From Ignavibacteriota bacterium (GTDB taxonomy: Bacteria; Bacteroidota; Ignavibacteria; UBA10030): a stretch of DNA of 47,253 nucleotides. The notes under the pieces were generated by a model, which worked only from the letters and a program-made list of their open reading frames with translations, made no database searches and was not told the origin of the DNA. The stretch spans positions 1 to 47,253 of the forward strand of contig PMZI01000071.1 of the NCBI GenBank assembly GCA_003170475.1. The letters are read 5' to 3'. Below, in pieces: positions 8,805 through 17,524 of this stretch; the stretch's first letter is position 1, and every line of letters begins with the position of its first letter. The position numbers were made by a program, and so were the translations under genes.

Positions 8805-9191
8805 ATGGGTCAGCAACAGCTCTTGCTTGTCATTCTTGGCGTCATCATCGTCGGCATCGCAATTGCCATCGGAATTACTCTTTTCGGCGCACAGAGCATC
8901 GCTTCCAACCGCGATGCCATGATCAATGACCTTAATCATCTCGGTTCGTTTGCCTATCAGTTTCGTGTTCGTCTTCGATCGATGGGTGGAGGGCAGGGTG
9001 ACTACACGACGTTCACCATTCCGACGAAAATGGTATGGAATGAAGATGGAACGTACAGCGTGAACAATCCACAGGTTTCGAGCGTCACTTTACTGGCGGT
9101 TTCGACGGGCAATCCTTCAAATACGATTCAGGTGACTGTGGATAGCGATGGTAAACTCATGAACTGGTCGTATGGAGGTGATTTTCAATAG
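8805..9191 (+). CDS. Small membrane-anchored pilin-like protein, copy 2
   Basis: 128 residues, exactly the length of copy 1. It begins MGQQQLLLVILGVIIVGI and shares the following pattern with copy 1: an AQS(I/V)A(S/T)NRDA block after the helix, INDLNHL, RLRSMGGGQGDY, a W/R-NEDGTYS stretch and the C-terminal SYGGDFQ. The protein should be anchored by one N-terminal helix (residues 6-30). Copies differ mostly in the central sheet region, as expected after an older tandem duplication. GGAGG at 8794-8798 lies six bases before the ATG. Function unknown; see copy 1 for the pilin comparison and its weaknesses. Confidence 0.75.
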   Translation: MGQQQLLLVILGVIIVGIAIAIGITLFGAQSIASNRDAMINDLNHLGSFAYQFRVRLRSMGGGQGDYTTFTIPTKMVWNEDGTYSVNNPQVSSVTLLAVSTGNPSNTIQVTVDSDGKLMNWSYGGDFQ

Positions 9192-9548
9192 ACGGCTGCC
9201 GCGCGGTTTAACGGCTAACGTGTGCCGGATCCCAAATCGTCAAACTTCGCTGATGTGCTTCTTCTCGCCCTCCTCAAACTCACCATCTCCTTTGTTGTTT
9301 AGTTTTTGAGTGCTCCATGCGACGTTTTCGCTGCCTGGATGCTCCATTTTGCACTGCTTCACCTATCTTTCCTTTGCCATTTCTCATTTCGTTCTCTATA
9401 TTGCACTCATTGCAGTGCCAATGTTGCATGCCCAAACGACGGGACTATTGAACACTGATGAGCGGCGATGTGTCAGCCCGGATTTCGGATGTCCACCGGA
9501 ATCCTGTCCATCCCCTGATCTGAAATGCCTTCTTGAATATCCTCCCCG
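9192..9548. other. 357-base region before the M1 peptidase gene
   Basis: No RNA gene or clear promoter is visible. Its only content of note is a doubtful 80-codon frame (9310-9552, listed separately) whose stop overlaps the ATG at 9549. Confidence 0.4.
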
Positions 9549-9552
9549 ATGA
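9310..9552 (+). CDS. Doubtful small secreted Cys-containing ORF
   Basis: 80 codons from GTG 9310 to TGA 9552. The product would have a hydrophobic stretch ending in VPMLHAQ, signal-peptide like, then a short Cys- and Pro-rich tail. The stop overlaps the ATG at 9549 as ATGA, which would allow coupling to the M1 peptidase gene. Against it: no Shine-Dalgarno before the GTG, irregular codon use and no recognisable domain. I list it only because of the overlap and the signal-like segment. Confidence 0.15.
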   Translation: MLHATFSLPGCSILHCFTYLSFAISHFVLYIALIAVPMLHAQTTGLLNTDERRCVSPDFGCPPESCPSPDLKCLLEYPPR

Positions 9553-11576
9553 AAGAATCCACTATGAGACAGAGAACGCGACTCTTTTCGTTTCTTGTCA
9601 TTTGTCTTATCACATTCACGACGCTTGCGCATGGCCAGAGCATCTTTAAAGTGCCTCTGAGTCCAAGAATCGCGAACTATCAGATTTCCGTGGTACTCGA
9701 TCCCTCGCAGAAAACGCTGGGCGGAAAGGAAACGTTGATCTGGCGGAATTCGTCGCCCGACCGGATCACCGAACTCCAATTCCACCTCTATCTCAATGCA
9801 TTCAAGAATTCACGATCCACGTTCATGAAGGAATCCGGCGGGACGAACCGAGGTATCCACATGGATGCAGCAGGATGGGGGTGGACGGACGTGACGTCGA
9901 TTGCGACTGTGGATGGAGAAGACCTTCTGCGCAACAGTGAGTTCATTCATCCTGACGATGACAACGGCGAGGACCAAACAGTTCTTCGCATCCCATTGAC
10001 AAAGCCGCTTTTACCCGGACAGACGATTCAGCTCATGATCGGCTTCAAGGCGAAATTACCACGGGTGTTTGCCCGAACCGGCTATTTCCAGAACTTCTTC
10101 ATGGTGGGACAGTGGTTTCCCAAGATCGGTGTCTACGAAGCAGCTGGCCAGCGCTACGCAACAAAAGGCCAATGGAATTGTCATCAATTCCATGCGAACA
10201 CAGAATTCTACGCTGATTACGGTGTCTATGATGTGGACATGACCGTGCCGAAGGAGTATGTCCTAGGGGCAACGGGCATCCTGGTCAGTTCGAAGGATAA
10301 CGGCGACGGCACGAAAACGGTGACCCATCACGCCGAAGATATTCATGATTTCGCATGGACTGCGTCGCCGAACTACGTCGAGTTCACGCAGCAATGGCGG
10401 GATGTTACAATACGAGTATTGATGCAGCCTCAACGAGTTCATCAGGCCGAGCGGTACTTTGCATCGGCAAAGACTGCCCTGGAGTACTTCGACAAGCATG
10501 TGGGGAAATATCCGTATCCCAATCTGACTATTGTGGACCCAGCGTATGGAGCCAGCGGAGCTGGAGGGATGGAGTACCCGACACTTATCACGGCGGGATC
10601 GCTGTGGGGGGCAGGCACGTGGGTGCGCTTCGCCGAAACGGTCGTGATCCATGAGTTCGGACATCAGTATTGGTATGGTCTTGTGGGGAACAATGAATTC
10701 GAGGAAGCATTCCTTGACGAGGGATTCAATCAATATACAGAGACTCGGATTGTCGATGAGAACTATGGCGCGAAGAACTCGATGCTGAATCTGCCTGGGC
10801 TCACTCTCGGGGATCTCGAGTCAAGCCGGATGTCCTACACTGCGATGCCGAATCCCAAAATTGCCCCGACCGCCACATTCGGCTGGCTTTTCAAGCAGGG
10901 GGGATACGGAGCCCTGACCTATCAAAAGACAGCCTTGTTCATGACCACATTCGACAGGCTTGTCGGTAGGGCGGTGATGGATACGATCATGAAGACGTAT
11001 TTTGAACGATGGAAATTCAAACATCCATGCTGGCGCGATTTTCTCGCTGTGGTGAACGAAATCGTCCCGAAGTACCATGGCAACAAGTTCGGGAAGGACT
11101 TGAATTGGTACTTCGATCAAGTGATGTCGGGAACGGAGACATGCGACTACGAACTCACCTCCATTGAGAACAGCGAGGTGAAGTTCCCCCAGGGGATGTT
11201 CGACCATGACGGCAAGAAGATCTTGTTCGATTCGAAGACGGACAGCACCAAGAGTCTGAAACTCTTTGATTCGAAGGTTGTCGCAAGCAGGTTGGGAGAG
11301 GTCAAATTGCCGACGTCGATTCTTGTGCACTTTGACAATGGACAGGAAGTCCGGGAGCCGTGGGACGGCCAGAGCCGATGGATTGAGTTCAAGTACAGGC
11401 GTCCGGAGAAGATCTCCTGGGCCAAAGTAGATCCGGACACTATCATGGTTATCGACATGAATTTGAATAATAACAGTAAGACAACGGAGCCGGCACGTAC
11501 GCCTTTCTGGAAGTACACGGTGAAGTTCCTCTTCTGGCTGCAAAACCTTTTACAGATCGGCGCAATCGCCGGCTGA
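9549..11576 (+). CDS. Secreted M1 family zinc metallopeptidase
   Basis: 675 residues from ATG 9549; the internal ATG at 9564 gives a cleaner signal peptide (MRQRTRLFSFLVICLIT...AHGQ) and may be the true start. The body has the beta-saddle N-domain of aminopeptidase N-like enzymes, a GAGGMEYP exopeptidase motif near 338, the zinc site HEFGH at 368-372 with the third ligand E391 in FLDEGF, and the following NQYTETR helix. The C-terminal region is shorter than in E. coli PepN, and ends in a hydrophobic stretch near residue 655-675. It should trim peptides from the N terminus in the periplasm or on the surface. The polytopic membrane gene follows 37 bases later, possibly cotranscribed. Confidence 0.9.
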   Translation: MKESTMRQRTRLFSFLVICLITFTTLAHGQSIFKVPLSPRIANYQISVVLDPSQKTLGGKETLIWRNSSPDRITELQFHLYLNAFKNSRSTFMKESGGTNRGIHMDAAGWGWTDVTSIATVDGEDLLRNSEFIHPDDDNGEDQTVLRIPLTKPLLPGQTIQLMIGFKAKLPRVFARTGYFQNFFMVGQWFPKIGVYEAAGQRYATKGQWNCHQFHANTEFYADYGVYDVDMTVPKEYVLGATGILVSSKDNGDGTKTVTHHAEDIHDFAWTASPNYVEFTQQWRDVTIRVLMQPQRVHQAERYFASAKTALEYFDKHVGKYPYPNLTIVDPAYGASGAGGMEYPTLITAGSLWGAGTWVRFAETVVIHEFGHQYWYGLVGNNEFEEAFLDEGFNQYTETRIVDENYGAKNSMLNLPGLTLGDLESSRMSYTAMPNPKIAPTATFGWLFKQGGYGALTYQKTALFMTTFDRLVGRAVMDTIMKTYFERWKFKHPCWRDFLAVVNEIVPKYHGNKFGKDLNWYFDQVMSGTETCDYELTSIENSEVKFPQGMFDHDGKKILFDSKTDSTKSLKLFDSKVVASRLGEVKLPTSILVHFDNGQEVREPWDGQSRWIEFKYRRPEKISWAKVDPDTIMVIDMNLNNNSKTTEPARTPFWKYTVKFLFWLQNLLQIGAIAG

Positions 11577-11613
11577 CCAATCCCTTTGGTCTACTGAAGA
11601 GAAAGTGACTCTC

Positions 11614-12543
11614 ATGAACATACTTCAAGCGTTTTCCGCTGGCTTCCGACGTGCACTATCCGAGTGGAAGATGATTATGATTTTGTACGTGACAAATCTC
11701 CTGATTGCAGTCCCGCTGGCGTTGGCCTTCCGTTCGAGTCTTGAATCCGGATTTGGCCAGTCAATGACCTCGCCGAACTTAATGCAGGGATTGGACCTTT
11801 CGCTCATGCAGGATTTTCTCAATCTGCATCGTGACGGCATCGGGTCAATCATAGGGCAAATTTTCTGGGTGCTGCTTGCCTATATGCTCATCAACACTCT
11901 TCTGGCGGGTGGGATCTTGACCGTCGTTCGCGACAAGAAAGCCAAGTTTGTCGCCTCCTCGTTCTGGGGAGGCTGTGGAACATACTTCTTGAGGTTTCTT
12001 CGCCTCTTCCTGATTTTTGGGATGCTCCTGGTCGTTCTCCTATCGATCCTGGGAGGCGTTTTGGGTGGCATCGTGACCTCCATCTCAGACAATGCATCGT
12101 CCGAACTCACCGAGTATTGGGTTCGGATCGCGTACTTGGTGATTCTCCTCTTGCCTGCGATGATTATCATCATGATAGCCGACTACGCCAAGATTATCGT
12201 TGTAACTCACGACGAACGCTCGATGCTGAAGACGGCGTGGCGATCGACCAAGCTTGTGTTCCGATACTTCTTCAGGACGGTTGGGCTCGAAGTGCTCATG
12301 GTGCTCGTACCGATCGTCCTCTTTGTTATCTATCTTTGGCTGGACTTGTCCATCGGCATGACATCTGGCATGACGATTCTCGTGATGTTTATTCTTCAGC
12401 AGTTGTTCATTGTCTCAAAAGCCTGGACAAAAGTATTCTTCTTCGCCGGTGAGTTGTCATTGTATCACAGTCTACAACCATTCGGGGAGCAGACGGCTGT
12501 ACCGGCGTCCGGCATCCCGAATGCCCAGACAACGGCGATCTGA
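11614..12543 (+). CDS. Polytopic membrane protein of unknown function
   Basis: 309 residues from ATG 11614 (GTG 11605 is an alternative). There are about six hydrophobic segments, near residues 20-40, 85-105, 130-160, 170-195, 220-240 and 245-270 by inspection. Between them are short basic loops, including WRSTKLVFRYFFRTVG. The pattern resembles the DUF4013/GdpP-membrane-domain style of six-helix proteins that includes KxAWR-STKLV repeats, but I cannot name the family with confidence. It lies 37 bases after the M1 peptidase gene and 56 bases before fumarase, with AGGAGAAAATAGGAG belonging to the latter. An inner-membrane location is safe; function is unknown. Confidence 0.75.
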   Translation: MNILQAFSAGFRRALSEWKMIMILYVTNLLIAVPLALAFRSSLESGFGQSMTSPNLMQGLDLSLMQDFLNLHRDGIGSIIGQIFWVLLAYMLINTLLAGGILTVVRDKKAKFVASSFWGGCGTYFLRFLRLFLIFGMLLVVLLSILGGVLGGIVTSISDNASSELTEYWVRIAYLVILLLPAMIIIMIADYAKIIVVTHDERSMLKTAWRSTKLVFRYFFRTVGLEVLMVLVPIVLFVIYLWLDLSIGMTSGMTILVMFILQQLFIVSKAWTKVFFFAGELSLYHSLQPFGEQTAVPASGIPNAQTTAI

Positions 12544-12599
12544 ACTAGACCAAGAGTCATTTATCGAGCGTATACGAGGAGAAAATAGGAGAACCATTC

Positions 12600-14123
12600 A
12601 TGGAGAACTTCAAAGAGAGCATGCTGAATCTCGTCAGCGAAACATCGACGAATCTGCCTGCTGATGTCCGAAGAGCGATCAAGGCCGCTGCCGCGCGGGA
12701 ACTCCACGGGACTCAGTCGGATCTTGCTCTACAGACGGTAGCGATCAATGTGGATATGGCGACAGACGGCTGTGCGCCGATTTGCCAGGACACCGGCATG
12801 CCGACGTTTGAGATCAAAACACCCGTTGGCGTGAACCAGATAGCCATGAAAAAGCAGATCGTCCTTGCCATCGAGGAAGCTACAAAACAGGGCAAGCTGC
12901 GCCCGAATACGGTCGACTCGCTCACGGGCAAGAATAGCGGCAATAATATCGGCGAAGGGGCACCCGTTGTTCATTTCGAGCAGTGGGAAAAGGATGATAT
13001 CGAGGTACGATTACTCCTGAAGGGAGGCGGATGTGAGAACAAGAATATCCAGTACTCTCTCCCCATGGAATTGCCCAATCTCGGAAGGGTCGACAGAAAC
13101 ATTGATGGCGTAAGAAAATGCATCATGCATGCCGTCTGGCAGGCACAAGGTCAGGGATGTAGCATCGGCTCACTCGGCGTTGCCATCGGTGGCGATCGTA
13201 CCACCGGGTACAGCTACGCGAAGCAACAACTGTTTCGTGAACTCGACGACATCAATCCGAATCCTGAGCTCGCAAAGCTCGAAGCGTACGTGATGGAGAA
13301 TGCCAACAAGCTAGGTATTGGGATGATGGGCTTCGGTGGGTTGGCAACTCTCATCGGCTGCAAAATCGGATCCTTTCATCGACTACCGGCGTGCTTTTTC
13401 GTATCGGTTGCGTATAACTGCTGGGCATACCGTCGCCTCGGTGTGATCATCGATCCGGCGACCGGGAACATCAAGCGCTGGTTGTACAAAGGTGACACCC
13501 CGTCCATGAAGATGGCTGAGGCGGAGAAGCTTCCATTAACCGGGAGAGAAATCCGGTTGACGATGCCGCTTTCAGAGGAACAAGTTCGGGCCCTCAAAGT
13601 GGGCGATGTGCTCCTCTTGAATGGCATGATGCACATGGGGCGCGATGTCTTGCATCATCATCTCATGACTCACGATTCTCCTGTCAGCCTTGACGGCGGC
13701 GCCATCTATCATTGTGGACCTGTTGCGTTGAAGAAGGACGGCAAATGGTTCATGAATGCCGCCGGACCAACGACGAGCATTCGCGAAGAGCCCTACCAGG
13801 GTGAAATTATCAAGAAGTTCAAAGTGCGCGCGATCATCGGAAAGGGAGGAATGGGAGCGAAAACCCTTGCAGCGATGAAAGAAGTCGGCGCGGTGTATCT
13901 GAGCGCCATCGGTGGGGCCGCGCAGTACTACACAAAATGCATTGAGGAAGTTGAGGGCGTGGACCTGTTGGAGTTTGGCATCCCGGAAGCCATGTGGCAT
14001 GTTCGAGTCAAGGACTTCCTTTCGATCGTCACCATGGATTCTCACGGCAGTAGTCTCCATGCCGATGTCGAAAAGGCGTCAGCTGCGGAACTCGCCAAGT
14101 ACGCTCAACCCGCTACGCTGTGA
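12600..14123 (+). CDS. fumA: Class I fumarate hydratase (Fe-S)
   Basis: 507 residues, a single-chain class I fumarase with the alpha part (residues ~1-280) and beta part (~290-500) fused, as in E. coli FumA/FumB. It catalyses hydration of fumarate to malate in the TCA cycle. The alpha part has CQDTGMPTFEIKTP (C62), KGGGCENKN (C145) and QGCSIGSLGVAIGGDR (C187), where cysteines of the oxygen-sensitive 4Fe-4S cluster are expected; a further cysteine lies in the CKIGSFHRLP block. The beta part has MHMGRDVLHHH, DGGAIYHCGPV and GKGGMG, typical of the beta domain. ATG 12600 follows a purine-rich AGGAG region. The cytoplasmic location is inferred. The next genes follow closely (17, 12 and 12 bases), so a four-gene transcript is possible. 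Confidence 0.93.
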   Translation: MENFKESMLNLVSETSTNLPADVRRAIKAAAARELHGTQSDLALQTVAINVDMATDGCAPICQDTGMPTFEIKTPVGVNQIAMKKQIVLAIEEATKQGKLRPNTVDSLTGKNSGNNIGEGAPVVHFEQWEKDDIEVRLLLKGGGCENKNIQYSLPMELPNLGRVDRNIDGVRKCIMHAVWQAQGQGCSIGSLGVAIGGDRTTGYSYAKQQLFRELDDINPNPELAKLEAYVMENANKLGIGMMGFGGLATLIGCKIGSFHRLPACFFVSVAYNCWAYRRLGVIIDPATGNIKRWLYKGDTPSMKMAEAEKLPLTGREIRLTMPLSEEQVRALKVGDVLLLNGMMHMGRDVLHHHLMTHDSPVSLDGGAIYHCGPVALKKDGKWFMNAAGPTTSIREEPYQGEIIKKFKVRAIIGKGGMGAKTLAAMKEVGAVYLSAIGGAAQYYTKCIEEVEGVDLLEFGIPEAMWHVRVKDFLSIVTMDSHGSSLHADVEKASAAELAKYAQPATL

Positions 14124-14140
14124 TGGCTGGAGAGTAATTT

Positions 14141-14476
14141 GTGAAGACGATGAAGCAGCTCAGCAGCTATGAGATCATCTGGGGGATGGTGCGACAGATA
14201 CCAAAAGGAAAGGTCGCAACGTACGGCCAGGTTGCTTCGGAATCTGGTTTCCCCGGGCAGGCCCGACTCGTCGGATATGCACTTCACGCGCTGCCACATC
14301 ATGCCGATGTCCCCTGGCAACGGGTCATCAATTCGCAGGGGAGGATCTCGTTTCCACCCGGAAGCGGTGCCAGCAGGCGTCAGCGGCGACTTCTCACCAG
14401 TGAGGGAGTTATCTTTGATGGGGACAAGATTCGCTTGGAGCGTTTTGGTTGGATGATGTCACCCCGGAGAAAGTGA
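14141..14476 (+). CDS. atl: Alkyltransferase-like protein (ATL; MGMT fold, no reactive Cys)
   Basis: 111 residues covering only the DNA-binding domain of O6-alkylguanine-DNA alkyltransferase: IPKGKVATYGQVA with the flipping tyrosine Y28, ARLVGYALHALPHH with the intercalating arginine R42, and PWQRVINSQGRIS. In true alkyltransferases the last block reads PCHRV; here W59 replaces the acceptor cysteine. This defines ATL proteins, which bind alkylated guanine and hand it to nucleotide excision repair without repairing it. GTG 14141 is preceded by GGAGAG at 14129-14134. It lies between fumarase and YbaK in a closely spaced row. Family call is strong; binding activity follows family knowledge. Confidence 0.9.
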   Translation: MKTMKQLSSYEIIWGMVRQIPKGKVATYGQVASESGFPGQARLVGYALHALPHHADVPWQRVINSQGRISFPPGSGASRRQRRLLTSEGVIFDGDKIRLERFGWMMSPRRK

Positions 14477-14488
14477 ATCGGATCCATC

Positions 14489-14983
14489 ATGGAAAAAACC
14501 GAGTATCCGGTCACAACTGCGATTCGGCTCTTGCGTGACAAGAAGGTTGAGTTTAGACCGCATTTGTATGCGTACGAGGAAAACGGTGGAACAGGTCATT
14601 CGGCGAGTGCCCTCGGGGTGTCGGAGCACGAAGTGGTGAAAACGATTGTGATGGCAACGGACGAAGGGATGCCTCTTCTTGTCCTTATGCACGGTGATCG
14701 GGAAATATCGACAAAGCAACTGGCCAGGGTTCTCAACGTAAAACGCGTTGAGCCGTGCGATGAATCAACGGCCACCCGGCATACAGGCTACATCTTCGGA
14801 GGCACAAGCCCTTTTGGTACTCGCCATCCACTGCCAGTCTACGTGGAGCGAAGCATTTTTGATCTGCCCCGTATGTTTATCAATGGTGGAAAGAGGGGGT
14901 TTCTGGTTGAAATCAATCCCGCCGACCTCAAAAGGGTCCTACCAGTGGTCGAAGTCGACGTGGCAACATCGTTCACTTCATGA
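14489..14983 (+). CDS. ybaK: YbaK/EbsC-type aminoacyl-tRNA deacylase
   Basis: 164 residues with the YbaK/ProX fold: TAIRLLRDKKVEFRPHLY, SASALGVSEHEVVKTIVM (with the conserved lysine of VVKT), the central VLMHGDREIS and the C-terminal GGTSPFGTRHPLPVYVE block. E. coli YbaK hydrolyses Cys-tRNA(Pro), correcting prolyl-tRNA synthetase errors. The length fits the family (~155-165). The gene starts 12 bases after the ATL stop and is followed by the MgtC-like gene 12 bases later, so one transcript is likely. Substrate specificity within the family cannot be fixed by eye. Confidence 0.9.
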   Translation: MEKTEYPVTTAIRLLRDKKVEFRPHLYAYEENGGTGHSASALGVSEHEVVKTIVMATDEGMPLLVLMHGDREISTKQLARVLNVKRVEPCDESTATRHTGYIFGGTSPFGTRHPLPVYVERSIFDLPRMFINGGKRGFLVEINPADLKRVLPVVEVDVATSFTS

Positions 14984-14995
14984 GGAAAAGTTACG

Positions 14996-16234
14996 ATGAA
15001 TATCTTTGAATGGACGACAGAGTTGCGCCTTGCGCTCGCGTTAGCGCTGGGCTTTCTGGTCGGATTGGAACGTGAGAGCACGAAGCTGGAGCGCTCCAGC
15101 GTAATTTTCGGAGGGGTACGGACGTATCCCATCATCAGCCTCTTTGGGTTTGGATGTGCATGGCTGCACCATGCCGGAGTTGCGTTCATGCTTCCCGTTG
15201 GTCTCAGTGTCATGGGTGTCCTGGCAGGAATCGCCTACGTGACGAAAACCAGAGCAGGGCACCATGGATTCACCAGCGAAACCTCGGCGTTGCTGACCTT
15301 CATCGTCGGCGCGCTTGCGCTCCTTGCCGATGTGTGGATTGCCATGGCTCTCGCCGTTGTCAATACGGTCTTGCTCTCTGAGAAAACAGAACTTGAAACG
15401 TACGTCGAGCGTTTCAACAAAGCTGAGTTTCTGGCGGTCGTGAAGTTCATTCTCGTCACTGTTATCATTCTCCCCGTACTTCCCAATCAAGACTACACTC
15501 AATTCCATCTCAATCCAACGCATATCTGGCAGGTCGTCATCCTCGTCTCGAGTATCGGATTTGTTGGATACTTGTTGGAGAAACTCTTCGGCGACAAAGT
15601 GGGATTGTGGTTGTCAGGTATTGTGGGAGGAATCGTCTCGAGCACGGCAACGACTGTGGCGGTTGGCCGTATCGCCAACAAAAACCCAGCTCGTGCAGCC
15701 ACAGCTCTTCAAGCGTCGCTGTTGGCGAGCAGCATGATGTATGTTCGCATTCTTGTGCTCGTGCTGATCATTAACTCGGCCTTCCTGCCGGCGTTATGGT
15801 GGAAGTTGACGCTGCTGTTCATTGTCGGAGTGGTGCTTTCCTTCCGGCTCCACGCGGGCAAAGAATCGGGTGACACCACGATCCCGGATTTGCACAACCC
15901 ATTTGAAATCCGTCCGTCGGTGGTGTTTGCCGTGATGTTCGTCGTTTTGATGATCGCAACGAAACTCATTGCGCAACGCCTGGGAAGCGCAGGCCTTCTG
16001 GCTCTCTCTGCTGTGGTTGGTGTCACAGACATCGATCCGTTTATCCTCTCGGTCCTCCATCCCACGGAAACCATGGTGCGCTTTGTTGCCATGGCTGTCA
16101 TCATTGCTATGATGAGCAACACAATCGCCAAAGCGGTGTATTTTGCGATGCTCGTTCCCGGTGCACGAAAAGAAACCTTCATCCGATTCGGCATCTGGGC
16201 GACGCTGCATCTTCCGCTGCTGGTGGTGCGCTAG
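14996..16234 (+). CDS. MgtC/SapB family membrane protein with DUF4010 domain
   Basis: 412 residues, strongly hydrophobic with about 11-12 segments. The N-terminal third matches MgtC/SapB (LALALALGFLVGLERES, GVRTYPIISLFGF, GLSVMGVLAGIAYV, GFTSETSALLTFIVGAL), and residues ~175-400 match DUF4010 (SGIVGGIVSSTATTVAVG, ATALQASLLASSMMYVR, LLALSAVVGVTDIDPFILS). It is an inner-membrane protein; family members are thought to be transport-related, and the MgtC part has been tied to magnesium limitation in pathogens, but no substrate is established. TGAGGAAAAG precedes the ATG. It is the last of the close row starting at fumarase, followed by a 120-base gap. Confidence 0.88.
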   Translation: MNIFEWTTELRLALALALGFLVGLERESTKLERSSVIFGGVRTYPIISLFGFGCAWLHHAGVAFMLPVGLSVMGVLAGIAYVTKTRAGHHGFTSETSALLTFIVGALALLADVWIAMALAVVNTVLLSEKTELETYVERFNKAEFLAVVKFILVTVIILPVLPNQDYTQFHLNPTHIWQVVILVSSIGFVGYLLEKLFGDKVGLWLSGIVGGIVSSTATTVAVGRIANKNPARAATALQASLLASSMMYVRILVLVLIINSAFLPALWWKLTLLFIVGVVLSFRLHAGKESGDTTIPDLHNPFEIRPSVVFAVMFVVLMIATKLIAQRLGSAGLLALSAVVGVTDIDPFILSVLHPTETMVRFVAMAVIIAMMSNTIAKAVYFAMLVPGARKETFIRFGIWATLHLPLLVVR

Positions 16235-16354
16235 CCTGCCGGTTGCAGTTGAACGCGTCGAAAGCGTGGAACTTTCGGCGCGTGAGAATGTTGAATGTGA
16301 ACAACAAGACCCCTGCCTGACTCATTTCATCAACGATCTTCGAAAAGGAAACTA

Positions 16355-17176
16355 ATGGATCTGCGCATATTCCGCCATCTCTGGGGTATCACCGAGCCTT
16401 GGGAGACGCTCTTCCCGAAAATTCGTGCATTAGGATACTTTGGCATAGAACATATCCTGCCGGACCCATCTGAGAGGTCGCGATTCCGGAGCCAGCTCGA
16501 TCTGCACGGGTTCGATTACATCGCTCAGATAGTCACAGTCGGCGATTCGGTCACTGACCACATTGCGAGTTTTGGTCGAACCGTCGAAGATGCGATCACG
16601 ATGAAGCCGAGATTGATCAACTGTCACAGCGGATGTGATTGGTTCTCCGAAGAAGAAGCGCGTCGATTTTTCGGAGAGGCGCTTGAGATTGAGGCGAAGC
16701 TGGGCATATCCGTAGCTCACGAGACACACCGCGGGAGGATATTCTACAACCCCTGGATCACAGAACGCTTGATCAAGCAATTTCCGGAACTCAAACTCAG
16801 TTGCGATTTCAGTCACTGGGTGGTGGTCTCCGAAAGGCTTCTGGAAAAGGAAATGGATATCATTGCACACTGTGCCGAACGGTGCATCCATATTCATGCA
16901 CGGGTCGGATATGAGGAGGGGCCGCAGGTGCCCGATCCCCGTGCTCCTGAATACGAACGGCATGTTCTCGCACACGAGCGATGGTGGAGAATGGTGTGGG
17001 ACGCGCAGGAGCGTCGGGGGATGCTGGAGTCAACGCTGACCCCTGAGTTCGGTGCACCGGATTATCTGCATACTACGCCGTACACGAGGATTCCGGTGGC
17101 CAATCTGTGGGATATCTGCAACTGGCAGGCGGATCGCCAACGTGCGCAATTCATGAGTCGGCAGGAGAAGCACTAA
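16355..17176 (+). CDS. TIM-barrel protein of the xylose isomerase-like (sugar phosphate isomerase/epimerase) superfamily
   Basis: 273 residues. Visible blocks are GYFGIEHILPDP, PRLINCHSGCDWF, LGISVAHETHRGRIFYNP, LKLSCDFSHWVVV and RCIHIHARVGY, the alternating strands of the AP-endonuclease/xylose isomerase TIM barrel with metal-binding Glu, His and Asp candidates (E and H in HETHR, D and H in CDFSHW, H in HIHAR). Enzymes of this fold isomerise or epimerise sugars and related compounds; the substrate here is unknown. AAAAGGA lies just before the ATG. The gene ends in an AT-rich hairpin region shared with the convergent small gene. No sugar-pathway gene is adjacent to give a hint. Confidence 0.85.
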   Translation: MDLRIFRHLWGITEPWETLFPKIRALGYFGIEHILPDPSERSRFRSQLDLHGFDYIAQIVTVGDSVTDHIASFGRTVEDAITMKPRLINCHSGCDWFSEEEARRFFGEALEIEAKLGISVAHETHRGRIFYNPWITERLIKQFPELKLSCDFSHWVVVSERLLEKEMDIIAHCAERCIHIHARVGYEEGPQVPDPRAPEYERHVLAHERWWRMVWDAQERRGMLESTLTPEFGAPDYLHTTPYTRIPVANLWDICNWQADRQRAQFMSRQEKH

Positions 17177-17233
17177 GCAAAAGTTGGTCGAAGGTATTCC
17201 GCTTCTCAGAGCATTGACAGATCATGAAGAAAA

Positions 17234-17266
17234 GAAAAAGCCTCTCAGGAACTCAGATGCTTTTTC
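17234..17266. terminator. Possible bidirectional terminator between convergent genes
   Basis: GAAAAAGC (17234-17241) pairs with GCTTTTTC (17259-17266). The stem is AT-rich and provides a T-tract on both strands. It lies exactly between the end of the TIM-barrel gene (+) and the end of the small minus-strand gene, where such a terminator would be expected. Confidence 0.45.
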
Positions 17267-17290
17267 ATACTTGGTGAAGAGACTACGAAA

Positions 17291-17464
17291 TCAATGGAAG
17301 GAATGCCCACCTCGAACATGGCCGGCGGTTACACGCTGCACGGCTTTCATCTCCCTGTAACCACGCTTCTTGGCTTTGCCTTGGGTCTCAGCATAGCTCA
17401 GCTTTCTGAGTAATGCCTTCGGCTGTTCGGTGTCCAGCTTCAGCGGTACGTGAGTTCGCTTCAT
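17291..17464 (-). CDS. 57-residue basic protein of unknown function (minus strand)
   Basis: 57 codons from ATG at 17464-17462 to TGA at 17293-17291. The product begins MKRTHVPLKLDTEQPKALL and continues with KAKKRGYREMKAV and a His/Gly-rich tail ending GGHSFH; it is strongly basic with no hydrophobic segment. Expression signals are complete on this strand: TTGACA-17-TACCAT promoter, a GGAGGAGGA ribosome-binding site (17471-17479) six bases before the ATG, and an AT-rich hairpin after the stop. I recognise no family; its charge suggests RNA, DNA or ribosome binding (inference). It is shorter than the 60-residue limit often used in gene calling, so it could be missed. Confidence 0.7.
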   Translation of the reverse strand: MKRTHVPLKLDTEQPKALLRKLSYAETQGKAKKRGYREMKAVQRVTAGHVRGGHSFH

Positions 17465-17524
17465 ACAGAGTCCTCCTCCACAGTGATGGTGGGTTTCAAA
17501 GAACGAACGATTTGAACCTGACGA

